Shown here: positions 15,407 to 25,138 of the stretch, in pieces
Layout of the letters: every line of letters begins with the position of its first letter
Position numbering within the stretch: position 1 is the stretch's first letter
Assembly (NCBI RefSeq): GCF_031179985.1
Contig: NZ_JAPSHJ010000005.1
Coordinates: 78,660-142,659 of the forward strand
Source: Arthrobacter sp.
GTDB taxonomy: Bacteria > Actinomycetota > Actinomycetes > Actinomycetales > Micrococcaceae
DNA: 64,000 nucleotides
Reading direction: 5' to 3'
Notes under the pieces: generated by a model
What the model saw: the letters and a program-made list of their open reading frames with translations, nothing else
The model's database searches: none
What the model was told of the DNA's origin: nothing
Position numbers and translations under genes: made by a program

Positions 15407-18046
15407 TCAGCCGGGTGCGACCTCGTAGTGTCGCCTGCTTTGGGCTCTTGCCCTGCGCCGCCGAAGTTGGCGTTCCACCCATCCCATAGTTCTGGTAGCC
15501 GCGCCCCAGTAGAGGACTCCAGCTGCCAGAGAAGCGAGGACAGCGAGGCCTTTGCCCGATTCTTCGACGAGCGGGTATACCAACCAATGAGTGACGTAGA
15601 TATAGAGGGACGCGCTGGCCAACAGGGCGATAAGCCGGTGAAGTCCGCGGGGCACCGTCAGAGTGGGCACCCAGAGCAAAATGAGGAATCCCACCAGCAT
15701 TGTTGCGGTGCGGTACTGGTCGCTGAAGGATAGCGGGATGGTCAGGAGCGCAATCGCCGTCACGGCCGCCCGCTGCCACAATGTTCGCGATGCGGCGGCG
15801 GCCCAACCTAGACCGAACAGCCACAGAACGGGGCCCTGGCCTGGATAGCCGGAGTCAATCAAGCCGAAGAACAGCGGCATATCCACAGCTATCAACGCCA
15901 GCGCGAAGGCCCACGGCCACCTGCGCTGGGCCCGGTCCGCGGCCGGTATGGCGAGGAGCGCCGCCAGGCCCAGCAGGATATGGACGAGGATCTCGATAAA
16001 CCAGAACCTGGATTGGTTGCCCCACCCTTCCGGTCCAAGCAGGGGGTTCAGCAGGAATACATTGACCCAGGTGTAGGTATCGGTCACCGCGAAGGCGAAG
16101 CCGATGAACGCAATGCTCGGCACGACGATCCGGGCAATGCTGCGCAGTTGCCGTCGGAGCCGGGCACGGCGGCTGCCGGTGAGCTGGAACCGGGCAAAGT
16201 TATAGCCGGCGACGGCGATGAGTACGTGGGCGGTGCCGCCCCAGTGGAAGAACCCGATGTGGGTGGAGACGATGAAGATGATGGCGATGGCCCGAAGCAC
16301 GATCCCCGTCTCCATCGGGGCAAACATCCGCAGGTACACATCGCGGGCTGTGCGTCCGACCCTCATCGGTTGCCGGGATCCAGGAGTGCCCGTCGCCGGC
16401 GCTGCTGCGGGTTTCTGCGGGCGGTGCGGGGCGGGAACAAGCTCGCAAAGCGGCATCAGGTGCCAGCCCTGCGGGATATAGCCCAAGGCACGCTCCAACC
16501 GGAGGGATGCTGCCACATATGACAGGGAGTCGCCGCCCAGGGAAACGAATGTGTCCGTGTCTGCGATGTTTTCCTGTTCCAGGACCTCGGCGAAAATCCT
16601 CCGGACGTCCACCCGGGTTTCTCCCCGTTCCTCCGCTGGAGCAGTGCCGTGGTCGCGGCCCTTTCCGTGGAATGCCAGGGCCTGGACTGCGGGGTAGTCA
16701 GGCTTTCCGTTGGCCAGCCGTGGAATCTCCTGAACGGAACGGAGTTGGATGGCTGCGCGCGGTACGCCCAGATCTTGTGCGAGGGACTTGGCGATCAGGG
16801 CGAGGTCATGGCTTCCTTCCACCGCTGCCACCACTGCTTCGTCAGAGCCTGCAGCCGCGGCGGTCAGGCCGAGGTCGGCCAGCAGACGTTCCACCTGGCC
16901 CAGGTCCACGCGGAGGCCAACGATCTTGACGAACCTGCTTCGACGGCCAACGATTTCGTAAAGGCCGCTCGAACTGCACCTGGCCAGGTCGCCGGTCTGA
17001 AGCTCTGTGATGACCCGTCCCAGGGCGAGGTCCTCCGGTTTTTCGGCGTACCCCAGCATCACATTGGGTCCCGTGTAGACAAGCTCAGAGGCATCGAGGC
17101 CCGGCACTGGCTCCAACCGGAAGGACCCGCCGGGCACCGGCACTCCAATGGCGTGCGGATGTTCTGCTGCCATGTCAGGAGGCAGGTAGGCCATCCTGGC
17201 CGTGGCCTCCGTCTGGCCGTACATGACAAACAGGTCCCAGCCCTGCCTGCGGCCCAGTTCGGCGTAAGAACGCACCCGGTCCGGGGCGAGACGCCCTCCC
17301 GCCTGGGTGATGTAGCGCAGGCTGGGCAGGTCCATATGCTCAAACCCCACCCGCTCCAGCAGGTCGAAGGTGTAGGGAACTGCTGCAAACGACGTTACGT
17401 TTTCGGTGCGGACCAGTTCCCAGAAACAGGGGTCCACCACAGAGAAGTCCGTCAGCGCCAAAGATGCGCCCACCAGAAGGTGGCTGTTCACCACGCTCAT
17501 CCCGTAGCAGTACGACAGGGGAAGTGTCGTAGCAGCTGTGTCGCTGGGACGCAGGTGCAGGTACTCGGCTATCGCCGCGGCATTGGCTTGCACTGATTCG
17601 GCGGACAGGCGAACGAGTTTGGGTGAACCCGTGGATCCCGAGGTACTCAGCAGGAGCGCCAGCTCAGGGTGCAGTTCATGGCTGGTCTCTTCATGCAGTA
17701 CGTCCAGAACCGCCTCACCGGCTGAGGCTCGGACCACGATATCCGGATCGTAGGCTGCGACAAGCATCTCGGCGGCCGCTCCGCCGCCTGACGGCAGGAT
17801 GAGCAATGGATTGCCGGAGGACAGGGCAGCGAGGTAGGCCACCAGAGACGGCAGGGAGTTCTCTGCCTCGAGGGCGATCAAGCGCCGCGCGGGTCCGAAA
17901 GCGCGGGTCATATCCTCGACGCGTCGTGCCAGCTCGCGGTAGCTCACTGATTGGTTTTTAGTCTTGATGGCGGTGCTGTCCCCGAAGCGGGCAAGCTTGG
18001 CCGCGAATGAGACACCGGCCAGCTCTGGCTGTACAGTCACCCGCAT
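15407..18046 (-). CDS. Adenylation - carrier - membrane acyltransferase fusion protein
   Basis: An 879-residue protein with three parts. Residues about 10-450 are an AMP-binding adenylation domain (STSGSTGSPKLVRLS, MYGQTEATARM, YTGPNVMLGY, QTGDLA, core Lys in LANGKPDY). Residues about 480-550 are a carrier domain whose phosphopantetheine serine is S508 in LGGDSLS. Residues about 555-860 are a multispanning acyltransferase-3 domain with an early His (IVSTHIGFFHWGG). This suggests that an acid is activated, loaded on the carrier and transferred to an acceptor at the membrane by one polypeptide. ATG 18046 or the GTG just before it is the start. The iron box immediately upstream predicts induction by iron limitation, so a siderophore or envelope modification is possible. 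No other biosynthetic gene adjoins it. Confidence 0.88.
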   Translation of the reverse strand: MRVTVQPELAGVSFAAKLARFGDSTAIKTKNQSVSYRELARRVEDMTRAFGPARRLIALEAENSLPSLVAYLAALSSGNPLLILPSGGGAAAEMLVAAYDPDIVVRASAGEAVLDVLHEETSHELHPELALLLSTSGSTGSPKLVRLSAESVQANAAAIAEYLHLRPSDTAATTLPLSYCYGMSVVNSHLLVGASLALTDFSVVDPCFWELVRTENVTSFAAVPYTFDLLERVGFEHMDLPSLRYITQAGGRLAPDRVRSYAELGRRQGWDLFVMYGQTEATARMAYLPPDMAAEHPHAIGVPVPGGSFRLEPVPGLDASELVYTGPNVMLGYAEKPEDLALGRVITELQTGDLARCSSSGLYEIVGRRSRFVKIVGLRVDLGQVERLLADLGLTAAAAGSDEAVVAAVEGSHDLALIAKSLAQDLGVPRAAIQLRSVQEIPRLANGKPDYPAVQALAFHGKGRDHGTAPAEERGETRVDVRRIFAEVLEQENIADTDTFVSLGGDSLSYVAASLRLERALGYIPQGWHLMPLCELVPAPHRPQKPAAAPATGTPGSRQPMRVGRTARDVYLRMFAPMETGIVLRAIAIIFIVSTHIGFFHWGGTAHVLIAVAGYNFARFQLTGSRRARLRRQLRSIARIVVPSIAFIGFAFAVTDTYTWVNVFLLNPLLGPEGWGNQSRFWFIEILVHILLGLAALLAIPAADRAQRRWPWAFALALIAVDMPLFFGLIDSGYPGQGPVLWLFGLGWAAAASRTLWQRAAVTAIALLTIPLSFSDQYRTATMLVGFLILLWVPTLTVPRGLHRLIALLASASLYIYVTHWLVYPLVEESGKGLAVLASLAAGVLYWGAATRTMGWVERQLRRRRARAQSRRHYEVAPG

Positions 18047-18053
18047 CACACTA

Positions 18054-18072
18054 GAAGGTCAGCCTAACCTAA
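18054..18072 (-). promoter_or_regulatory. Iron box (DtxR/IdeR operator)
   Basis: The minus strand reads TTAGGTTAGGCTGACCTTC, matching the DtxR/IdeR 19-bp consensus TTAGGTTAGGCTAACCTAA at 16 positions. It ends eight bases before the start codon of the adenylation/acyltransferase gene, so repression in iron-replete cells is expected. Confidence 0.8.
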
Positions 18073-18261
18073 CTCAAATGGACAATGCCCAGGGGCGTGA
18101 AAGTTACAGCGGGGGAACAAACCTACGTCCTGCATGCGTGAATGACCGCGGCGTAAGGTCAACGCCTTTCGCAGCCGGTGACTGTGGCATTCCCTTTGAC
18201 CAGATAATGATCACGCGGGCGCACGAAGATGAAGCGGCAGTCGCCGGAAACCACTTGAGGG

Positions 18262-19287
18262 TCAAGGACGTGAGGGATGTTTCGCATGGAAGAAGCCTAT
18301 GGGAGCTCCGCACCCGCCTGGTCCCGGGCTTCGCTTTGCGGGTGTCACCGTCCCTGCAGGGCGGTAAGTTTTCGGTATCTGAGGGATCCAGCAGCGCACG
18401 TCGTCGCGGTATTGCTCGAATTCATGGCCGAACCGTTCGTGTAAGTCAGACTCCTCGAGCGGTCGGATGGCGTAGTCCCACACCAAGGAGCCTGCGACGG
18501 CGTACACGATCACCAGCCAGGACTCCAGGATCAGTCCGACCGCCGCGCCCTGGACAATCCCGGCGATCGCCATCGGATTACGGATCCAGCGATAGGGGCC
18601 CGCGATGACCAGGCGGTTGGGCATTGCTGATGGCAGCGGCGTTCCATCTCCCAACCTCGACATGACTGCTGCGGACCAGATACCAAGGGAGCTGGCAAGC
18701 AGGAGAACGCCAACGCCGACAGGTCCTGCCATTGCGGGAAACGGCAGCCCTACCTCCCAGCGCCGTTCGAGGACGGTTATGGCAATCGGAATTGCCACCA
18801 GGAAGAACCCCCAGAAGAAGACGATTTGCCCGAGCGTATGAGCCACGTTTGCACGGATCGGACGGATGTCCGCCTGGCGGAATGCGAACGGACCGCGCAG
18901 GATCCATGTGGTCGGTACGCGCCCCAGGAAGACGAGGCAGAGCGCGATCAGCGAACCTGCCGCGGCAATACCCATGCTGAGTACGCCCCATCCCGCTTCG
19001 GTTGTGATGGTGGCGTAGACCGCCAGAGCGACGGCGACGAGACCGGTCCAGCCGGCAGTCACCACCGCGGCAGCCCGAACACCAACTGCGGCCAGGGCCG
19101 AGGCAACGACGAACAGGGGAACGTCGAAGAACGCGACGACGGTCGGGTTGAGACTGCCGAGGGTAGCTTCACGCACTGCGGGGGAGAAGAACACCCCGAT
19201 CCACCAGGACAAACCGGCGATCGCCTGGGCAGCGAAATATGTCCGGCTCCACAGGGCCAAGGGCGCCACCAGAATCAGCCCGGACAT
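18262..19287 (-). CDS. Isoprenylcysteine carboxyl methyltransferase-like membrane protein
   Basis: A 341-residue integral membrane protein with about seven hydrophobic segments. The C-terminal part has the ICMT/PEMT signature: GPYRWIRNPMAIAG, then LEESDLHERFGHEFEQYR and CWIPQIP. The N-terminal 170 residues form extra membrane helices. Members methylate lipids, isoprenoids or small molecules using S-adenosylmethionine; bacterial substrates are mostly unknown. It precedes a TetR gene on the same strand with 115 bases between them, so it may be the regulated target. Confidence 0.75.
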   Translation of the reverse strand: MSGLILVAPLALWSRTYFAAQAIAGLSWWIGVFFSPAVREATLGSLNPTVVAFFDVPLFVVASALAAVGVRAAAVVTAGWTGLVAVALAVYATITTEAGWGVLSMGIAAAGSLIALCLVFLGRVPTTWILRGPFAFRQADIRPIRANVAHTLGQIVFFWGFFLVAIPIAITVLERRWEVGLPFPAMAGPVGVGVLLLASSLGIWSAAVMSRLGDGTPLPSAMPNRLVIAGPYRWIRNPMAIAGIVQGAAVGLILESWLVIVYAVAGSLVWDYAIRPLEESDLHERFGHEFEQYRDDVRCWIPQIPKTYRPAGTVTPAKRSPGPGGCGAPIGFFHAKHPSRP

Positions 19288-19402
19288 ATATGGCCCTGGC
19301 GTGGACCAGAAGGCTCCCGGCAGGCGAATGCGAGAGGCATGTTGTCAGATCCTGTGTTTGTGCTCATGGCTTCCTGCCGGATGTGGAGGGATCAAATTGG
19401 TG

Positions 19403-20059
19403 TCAGGCGCGGATACTGCGTGCGAGGTTCAGGACGTCGTCGAAGATCCTGTTTACTCCTGGGATTTTTGCCAGTGAGATGCCCTTGGCTATGAGGGGGA
19501 CGAGACCATCAATGAGTCTCCGTGTCCGTTGCTGGTTCTCGGAGGTGTCGTGTACCCAGAACAACGTAGTGCCCATGTAGGCCAGCCACAGCAGCTCGGG
19601 AAGATCGTTGCGCAGCTTTTCGGGGAGAGCTGGGGAAGCCCCTTTAACGACTGCGTGGAAGAGGGCAAGGGACGCTTCACGGGCTGGCGCGGATTGGTCC
19701 CCGAAAGGGTTGACCGGGGAGCTCGGCCGGATGGCTGTGGAGATGAAGTCCCCGCCAAAGCCGTGATAGGGGGCCATTACATCGACTCCCGCATGGAGGA
19801 CAGCCTTTAGTCGGTCTCCAAAACCCTCAAGTCCTTCAATTGTGTGGGAGGCGTGGGCGGCATGCTCGTTCTGGACTTGTTCATAGAGTTCCAGCACCAG
19901 ATCATCCTTCGAGGCGAAGTAATAGTAGGCGTTGCCCACCGAAACGCCAGCCTCATTGGCGATGGCACGCATCGTCGTCTTCTCGAAACCGATCTCTCGG
20001 AACATCCCCAGGGCAACACTCGCCAACATCTCTCGGGTCCGTTCACTTTTCACTGCCAT
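19403..20059 (-). CDS. TetR-family transcriptional regulator
   Basis: A 218-residue TetR repressor. The N-terminal HTH reads TMRAIANEAGVSVGNAYYYFASKDDLVLELYE; the rest is the helical ligand domain. ATG 20059 is used because GGGGG lies just upstream and the HTH begins a normal distance later; the longer frame to 20092 would cross the operator. Two TTGAAC-type palindromes lie directly upstream (20079-20126), consistent with autoregulation. The downstream membrane methyltransferase gene is the probable co-transcribed target. Confidence 0.85.
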   Translation of the reverse strand: MAVKSERTREMLASVALGMFREIGFEKTTMRAIANEAGVSVGNAYYYFASKDDLVLELYEQVQNEHAAHASHTIEGLEGFGDRLKAVLHAGVDVMAPYHGFGGDFISTAIRPSSPVNPFGDQSAPAREASLALFHAVVKGASPALPEKLRNDLPELLWLAYMGTTLFWVHDTSENQQRTRRLIDGLVPLIAKGISLAKIPGVNRIFDDVLNLARSIRA

Positions 20060-20078
20060 CAGGTGCCCCCAGATATTT

Positions 20079-20126
20079 TTGAACACGTTCAATAGCCACC
20101 CTTACACATAATTTGAACATGTTCAA
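20079..20126. promoter_or_regulatory. Tandem TetR operators
   Basis: Two related 14-bp dyads: TTGAACACGTTCAA at 20079-20092 (two-base centre) and the perfect palindrome TTGAACATGTTCAA at 20113-20126, spaced 34 bases start to start. They are placed to block transcription of the TetR gene and could also affect the divergent pilus promoter 55 bases further right. Confidence 0.75.
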
Positions 20127-20180
20127 CATGTTGTCCGGTGTGCAAATTGGAACGTCAATCGAGATCGGCGTTATTGGTTT

Positions 20181-20210
20181 CGTCACGAAATTGAATCGGG
20201 GAGGTCATTG
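20181..20210 (+). promoter_or_regulatory. Candidate ECF-type promoter, site E (pilus operon)
   Basis: CGTCA at 20181-20185 followed by CGAAATT and, after 19 bases, TCATTG at 20205-20210. It is the only match upstream of the pilus operon; the predicted leader is about 130 bases. Confidence 0.5.
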
Positions 20211-20349
20211 GTGAGTCAGGTGCCGAACGAAAATTCACCGTGTGTCTTACTTCGGGTCTCAACTTACAAAACCTGTGGGCGGGCTGCGTAGGCCGGCTCC
20301 ATCGTCGGCGCCTTGACGTCCCGGATCGACGAAATGGGGGAAGAAGTCG

Positions 20350-23300
20350 ATGAGGAACAACCGAGGGCGCAGTGGTCGCCCCATGATGCGCCGCCGAGGC
20401 ACTGCAGGATCTCTGGTCCTTGCCGTCTTTTTGGGACTTATGGCTTTCACTGTTCCGATGCTGACTGCGGCCCCGGTGCAGGCAGCTCCTGGCGACCCGT
20501 TCAATTCTGCAGCGGCAACGGTCTATGTGGCCCAGGGCGTCCCGACAGGGTTGTTTGCAACTACCACTAATGGCTCAGGTGCCACGAGCTTCACTCCGGT
20601 CGGCTCCGCCTCCAATTTCCAGTACAACGCGGTCGCCTACAACCCGGCCGACAACTACATTTACGGCATAGCACTCACGGCAGGAACCGCTAACAACGGG
20701 ACTGCCGTCCCTGCCGGGTCTCTCATCCGCATTGGCCAGGACGGGTATATCACCAGGGTAGGTACCGCGACTTTCGGTGCGGCAACCAACGTAGGTGCAT
20801 TCAGCCCCGATGGCTTCATGTACGTCATGAGCGGGAACGCTGGAACAAGTATCCAAAAAATCAATACAACAACCGGTGCGCCAGCCGGAACCGTCACCCT
20901 AACGTCGGCTCCTGTTATTTCCGACTTCACCTACAAGGGGGGCTTTTTCTGGGCCATCCAGAACTCTACCGGCCGGCCAGTCCGGATCAACCCTATAAAC
21001 GGCGCCGTGCTTGTATACAACCCGCTCGTTCCGATCGCGATTGGCTACGGAGCGGCATGGACTTACGGGAACGGCAACCTTGGGTTCTCCAACAACGAAA
21101 CTGGCAGGATCTACCAGATTGCGGTTACCAACCCAACCGCAACACCTCCAGGGGTTCCAACGTTCACCGTGGTCTCATCCAACCCTGGGCCCCCGAACGG
21201 CAACAATGACGGGACATCCTCCCCAGGCATCCCAACCGATCTGTCGATCATCAAGACCACCTCGCCCGCATTTACTCCAGGCACAGCAATCAGCTACACC
21301 ATCACCGTGACCAACAATGGTGCCGGAGTCTCAACCGGTTTCATCGTCACTGACGCGGTGCCTTCTCCTCTGACCACAGTGACCACAAACAACAGTGCCG
21401 CCTGCACAGTCACGGGGAACAACGTCCGGTGTGTCGGCGGTACCCTCGCCGTAGGAGCAACACAGACCTACACCATCACGGCTCAAGTCCCGAGCGGCAC
21501 CACTGCCTGCATCACCAACACCGCCACGGTGCTGGCGAACGAGGCTGACTCGAGCGATACGAACAACTCCTCGTCAGCAACCAGCTGCCCTGGGCCGCTT
21601 ATCACCTGTACCTCAAACCCGAATCTGTTCAACACCGGTTATAACGTGGCAACCGGCGGCGTCCTTGCGAACCTGGCAAAAGACGCGAACTGGGACGTGG
21701 CTGGACCATTTACTACAGCGACTGATGCTGAGTACACCGCTGCACCGTACATGGGCAGCTCTATGCCCCCCGGAGGGGCCACATGGACGGACGCCAATGT
21801 AGGGAACCTTGTACCTCAGGCCGGAGGGTGGGCACCCAGCCCTTACAGCAACGCCCAGTGGATTTCCCAGCAAACCACGGCGGCACCCGATCAAGGCTTA
21901 TTCGCTGGTGACTGGTACTACCGCTATAACTTCACCCTGGCACCCTCCGTCGATGCATCCACCTTCGCACTGTCGATGGACTTCTACGCCGACAACAGCG
22001 TTTCTCAGATCTTCATCAATGGAACTGCACAAAGCTCCCAGATCACCGGTATACCCAGCAGCGGTACCAATAACCCGTACTTCTACCCAGGGTTTGTCTC
22101 TTCTGCCAGAGCCTCGACAACTCTGAAAAACAACTGGCAGACGGGCCTGAACTCAATCATCATCCAGATCAAGAGTGGGCGACCCATGGAAGGCTTCATG
22201 GCGCAGATGCGGCCCAGTGCGTTGTGCGCCTCGGTGCAGGTGACTAAGACGGTTGCCAGCAGGTTCGAGTCCGCTGACCAGTTCACTGTCAGTGTTGCTG
22301 ACAGCACTCCGACCATTCTGACTTCGGCCACAACATCCGGTACTGGCACTTCGGCAACCAGCGCCCTGGCTTATATCCGCACGGGATCGACATACACGCT
22401 GACTGACGCACCGGCCGCGGGAACGGATATCGGCAACTACACGAAGACGGCCTCTTGCGTGGGTGCCACTTCTGGCACTTCTCCTCCCCTGACCGGGACT
22501 GGACCTTCATGGACCTTCACCCCGGCTGTTGTTGAAAACTACACCTGCTCCATCACGAACACCGCAATGAGCCCTTCACCGTGGACGGTGGCTAAGTCCG
22601 CCACTGTCGCAGATGCAGTGCCGGCGGGCGGGATCGTGCACCCTGGTGAGACCATCACATACAGCGTTGTTGCAACGAATACCGGTAACACCAGCCTGCC
22701 GGGTGTGGTGCTGACCGATGATCTGAGCGCTGTCCTGGATGATGCAGCGTTCGTGCCGGGTTCCGCGCAGTTGGTGATCGACGGCGGAGCCCCGGCCACG
22801 CTGGCCGATCCGGATACTTCCACGCAGCCGATCACGCTGACTACCGCGCCGTTCACACTGCCGGCAGGAAAACTCGCCACGCTGGTCTATCGGGTGACCT
22901 CAAACGCAGACGCATGGTCCAGGACGCTGACTAACGTTGTCACCGGCACCAGCACCGTGACGCCGCCGACCAGCTGTTTTACCGGACAGGAACCGCTTGA
23001 CCCGAGCTGCACAACCACTCACACGACCCCGGCGAAGTTCCTGATCGAAAAGGTCGGGGAGTCTTCAGGTTCGATCTGGGTGCCGATGACTGGGTCCTCC
23101 TGGGCTATCCATGACGACTCGAATGGCACCCCAGGGGCCGTGAACCCTGACTATCAGGCCGCGGCCGTACCCACTGAGACGGGCCGATTCCAGGTCGAAG
23201 GAATCCTCCCGGGTGTGTACTGGCTCGAAGAGACAGTTGCTCCTCATGGCTTCAATCTCCTGGCTGAGCCGGTGCAGTTCACGGTGGAGGCTGATGGTGC

Positions 23301-23514
23301 CATCACTGTCGGCGAAGGCAATGGCAGCGGCGTCGTCACTAGCAGCGACGAGGATGAGGACAATATTTTCCTCGTCACCGTCAGGGATGTGCCTTCCCTG
23401 AAGATGCCCGACACCGGTGGCACCAGCTACTGGCCGTTCGTCTTCTCTGGCTCTGCCCTCCTGCTTGCCGCCTTTGTCCTGGCCTCCGCTAACATCCGAC
23501 GCCGGAATCAGTAA
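20350..23514 (+). CDS. Large sortase-anchored surface protein, probable pilus tip adhesin
   Basis: A 1054-residue secreted protein with a long positively charged signal peptide ending near VQAAPGD. An N-terminal beta-propeller-like part (residues about 50-290, with YNAVAYNPADNYIYGIA) is followed by a DUF11-type repeat (about 300-410), a jelly-roll-like region (about 420-620), a SpaA-like segment, a second DUF11 repeat (about 730-850) and a terminal SpaA-type domain with the LPGVYWLEETVAPHGFNLL E-box. The sorting signal is MPDTG (1019-1023) rather than LPXTG, followed by a membrane helix and IRRRNQ. GGGGGAAG precedes ATG 20350. It is first in a three-gene operon with a pilin and a class C sortase, the position usual for a minor or tip pilin. 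Confidence 0.88.
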   Translation: MRNNRGRSGRPMMRRRGTAGSLVLAVFLGLMAFTVPMLTAAPVQAAPGDPFNSAAATVYVAQGVPTGLFATTTNGSGATSFTPVGSASNFQYNAVAYNPADNYIYGIALTAGTANNGTAVPAGSLIRIGQDGYITRVGTATFGAATNVGAFSPDGFMYVMSGNAGTSIQKINTTTGAPAGTVTLTSAPVISDFTYKGGFFWAIQNSTGRPVRINPINGAVLVYNPLVPIAIGYGAAWTYGNGNLGFSNNETGRIYQIAVTNPTATPPGVPTFTVVSSNPGPPNGNNDGTSSPGIPTDLSIIKTTSPAFTPGTAISYTITVTNNGAGVSTGFIVTDAVPSPLTTVTTNNSAACTVTGNNVRCVGGTLAVGATQTYTITAQVPSGTTACITNTATVLANEADSSDTNNSSSATSCPGPLITCTSNPNLFNTGYNVATGGVLANLAKDANWDVAGPFTTATDAEYTAAPYMGSSMPPGGATWTDANVGNLVPQAGGWAPSPYSNAQWISQQTTAAPDQGLFAGDWYYRYNFTLAPSVDASTFALSMDFYADNSVSQIFINGTAQSSQITGIPSSGTNNPYFYPGFVSSARASTTLKNNWQTGLNSIIIQIKSGRPMEGFMAQMRPSALCASVQVTKTVASRFESADQFTVSVADSTPTILTSATTSGTGTSATSALAYIRTGSTYTLTDAPAAGTDIGNYTKTASCVGATSGTSPPLTGTGPSWTFTPAVVENYTCSITNTAMSPSPWTVAKSATVADAVPAGGIVHPGETITYSVVATNTGNTSLPGVVLTDDLSAVLDDAAFVPGSAQLVIDGGAPATLADPDTSTQPITLTTAPFTLPAGKLATLVYRVTSNADAWSRTLTNVVTGTSTVTPPTSCFTGQEPLDPSCTTTHTTPAKFLIEKVGESSGSIWVPMTGSSWAIHDDSNGTPGAVNPDYQAAAVPTETGRFQVEGILPGVYWLEETVAPHGFNLLAEPVQFTVEADGAITVGEGNGSGVVTSSDEDEDNIFLVTVRDVPSLKMPDTGGTSYWPFVFSGSALLLAAFVLASANIRRRNQ

Positions 23515-23617
23515 GCGGCCTGACACCTGGTCCCGGTCCTGCCCACTCCTGAAGGGCCGGGGCTCCACAAATGTTCACTCCCAAGCATCTGCACTATCAA
23601 TAAGAAAGAAGATACAA

Positions 23618-25081
23618 ATGGGTAATCACAGCTCCGGGCGGATTTGGAAGACCACTGCCGCCACCATTGCCGGGGCGGTGCTGGCAATGTCCTTCTCCGT
23701 GGCTCCGGCGTCCGCCGCCCCCTTGGTCGACGGCGACCAGCCCGGTTCCATTACCATTCACAAGTTTGAGCGTCCGAGCACGCCCACAGGCCTGCCGAAC
23801 GACGGCACCGCTGTTGATACTTCAGCCCTTACTCCGCTGGCCGGCATCGGCTTCACCATCCAGCAGGTCAATGCCCTTGACCTGTCCACCAACGCTGGCT
23901 GGGAGTCTGCGCACAACCTAAGCACGGTGTTCTCCGCCGAGGACCCTGAAGGGTCCATTACGGGTGCAGGGTTCACCCTGGGAACAGGACTGACCCAGGT
24001 CACTGATACCGCCGGTACAGCATCCTTCACCAGTCTTCCCGTGGGCCTGTATCTGGTCACTGAGACCAGCTACCCCTCCAGCGTGACGCCGTCGGCCCCG
24101 TTCCTGGTCTCTGTGCCGCTGACCGATCCGAACACCACGGACAACTGGCTCTACGACGTCCATGTCTACCCGAAGAATTCTGTAACGACTGCCGCGAAGA
24201 CCGTCAGCGACGCTGCCGATATCAACCTCGGCGACCAGATCGACTTCACCATCAGCGGTGATATCCCCAACGAAGCCGTTCTCGATGGCTACAAAGTGGT
24301 TGATGCACTGGATCCGAAGCTGACCTACATCAACGCAACCGCAACATTGGTCGATGGCACGGTTATCACTGAGGTCATCGACTACACAGTGGCCTTCGAT
24401 GCTGCCACGAACACTGTTTCGGTCACCTTCACCCCGGAAGGTCTTGCGGTGCTCGCAGCCCACAACGACACCCGAGTTCAGGTCGTTGTGAACACCACGG
24501 TGAACACCATCGGTGAGATCGCGAACAGCGCGACGGTCTTCCCGAACGCGGGCAGCTTCACCGGCACTGGCGTACCCACCCCGCCAGTCGTCACCAAATG
24601 GGGCGAAATCACTCTGCAGAAGGTAGGCCCAACCGGTGCCGCCCTTGCCGGTGCTTCCTTCTCGGTCTACGCTAACGAAGCTGACGCACTGGCAGGTGCC
24701 AACCCGATCGTGCTCAACAGCCAGAGCGTCTTCACGGTTGCCGCCGATGGAACGCTGACAATCTCCGGTCTGCGGTACTCCGACTGGGCCAACGGTGCAA
24801 CAGTCTCCCCTGGATCCCCGGACTACCGCACGTACTACCTGGTTGAAACCGCGGCACCGGCCGGTCATGAGCTGCTCGCAGCACCGGTCTCATTCCTGAT
24901 CAACACTGCGACCACCACGGCGGGCGTGGATCTTGAGATCACCAACGTTCCGTCCAACAACGGATTCGAGCTGCCGCTGACCGGTGGTGTTGGTGCTGCC
25001 CTGTTCTACGCCGGCGGTTCCCTCCTGGTTGCTGGCGCAGCCCTGCTGCTCGTGCGTTCACGTCGGGCAGCAAAGAACTAA
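23618..25081 (+). CDS. Major pilin of a sortase-assembled pilus (SpaA/FimA-like)
   Basis: A 487-residue pilin with a signal peptide cut near ASAAPL. It contains the pilin motif WLYDVHVYPKN with the cross-linking Lys at 186, two isopeptide-type Ig-like domains, an E-box in YYLVETAAPAGHELL and an LPLTG sorting signal at 452-456 followed by a membrane helix and RSRRAAKN. These are the hallmarks of a backbone subunit polymerised by a class C sortase. It follows the tip protein by about 100 bases and precedes the sortase by 57 bases. ATG 23618 is used because the signal peptide starts there; a longer frame from 23417 is out of context. Confidence 0.92.
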   Translation: MGNHSSGRIWKTTAATIAGAVLAMSFSVAPASAAPLVDGDQPGSITIHKFERPSTPTGLPNDGTAVDTSALTPLAGIGFTIQQVNALDLSTNAGWESAHNLSTVFSAEDPEGSITGAGFTLGTGLTQVTDTAGTASFTSLPVGLYLVTETSYPSSVTPSAPFLVSVPLTDPNTTDNWLYDVHVYPKNSVTTAAKTVSDAADINLGDQIDFTISGDIPNEAVLDGYKVVDALDPKLTYINATATLVDGTVITEVIDYTVAFDAATNTVSVTFTPEGLAVLAAHNDTRVQVVVNTTVNTIGEIANSATVFPNAGSFTGTGVPTPPVVTKWGEITLQKVGPTGAALAGASFSVYANEADALAGANPIVLNSQSVFTVAADGTLTISGLRYSDWANGATVSPGSPDYRTYYLVETAAPAGHELLAAPVSFLINTATTTAGVDLEITNVPSNNGFELPLTGGVGAALFYAGGSLLVAGAALLLVRSRRAAKN

Positions 25082-25138
25082 CACTCTGATAGCGCTGCTA
25101 CAGCCGTTGTGTTCGCAGCTAACTTTCCCAGGATCCTC

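Noticed and set aside
23918..24868. 316-codon minus-strand frame opposite the pilin gene
   Set aside because: The plus strand has pilin, E-box and sorting motifs; the minus frame has none.
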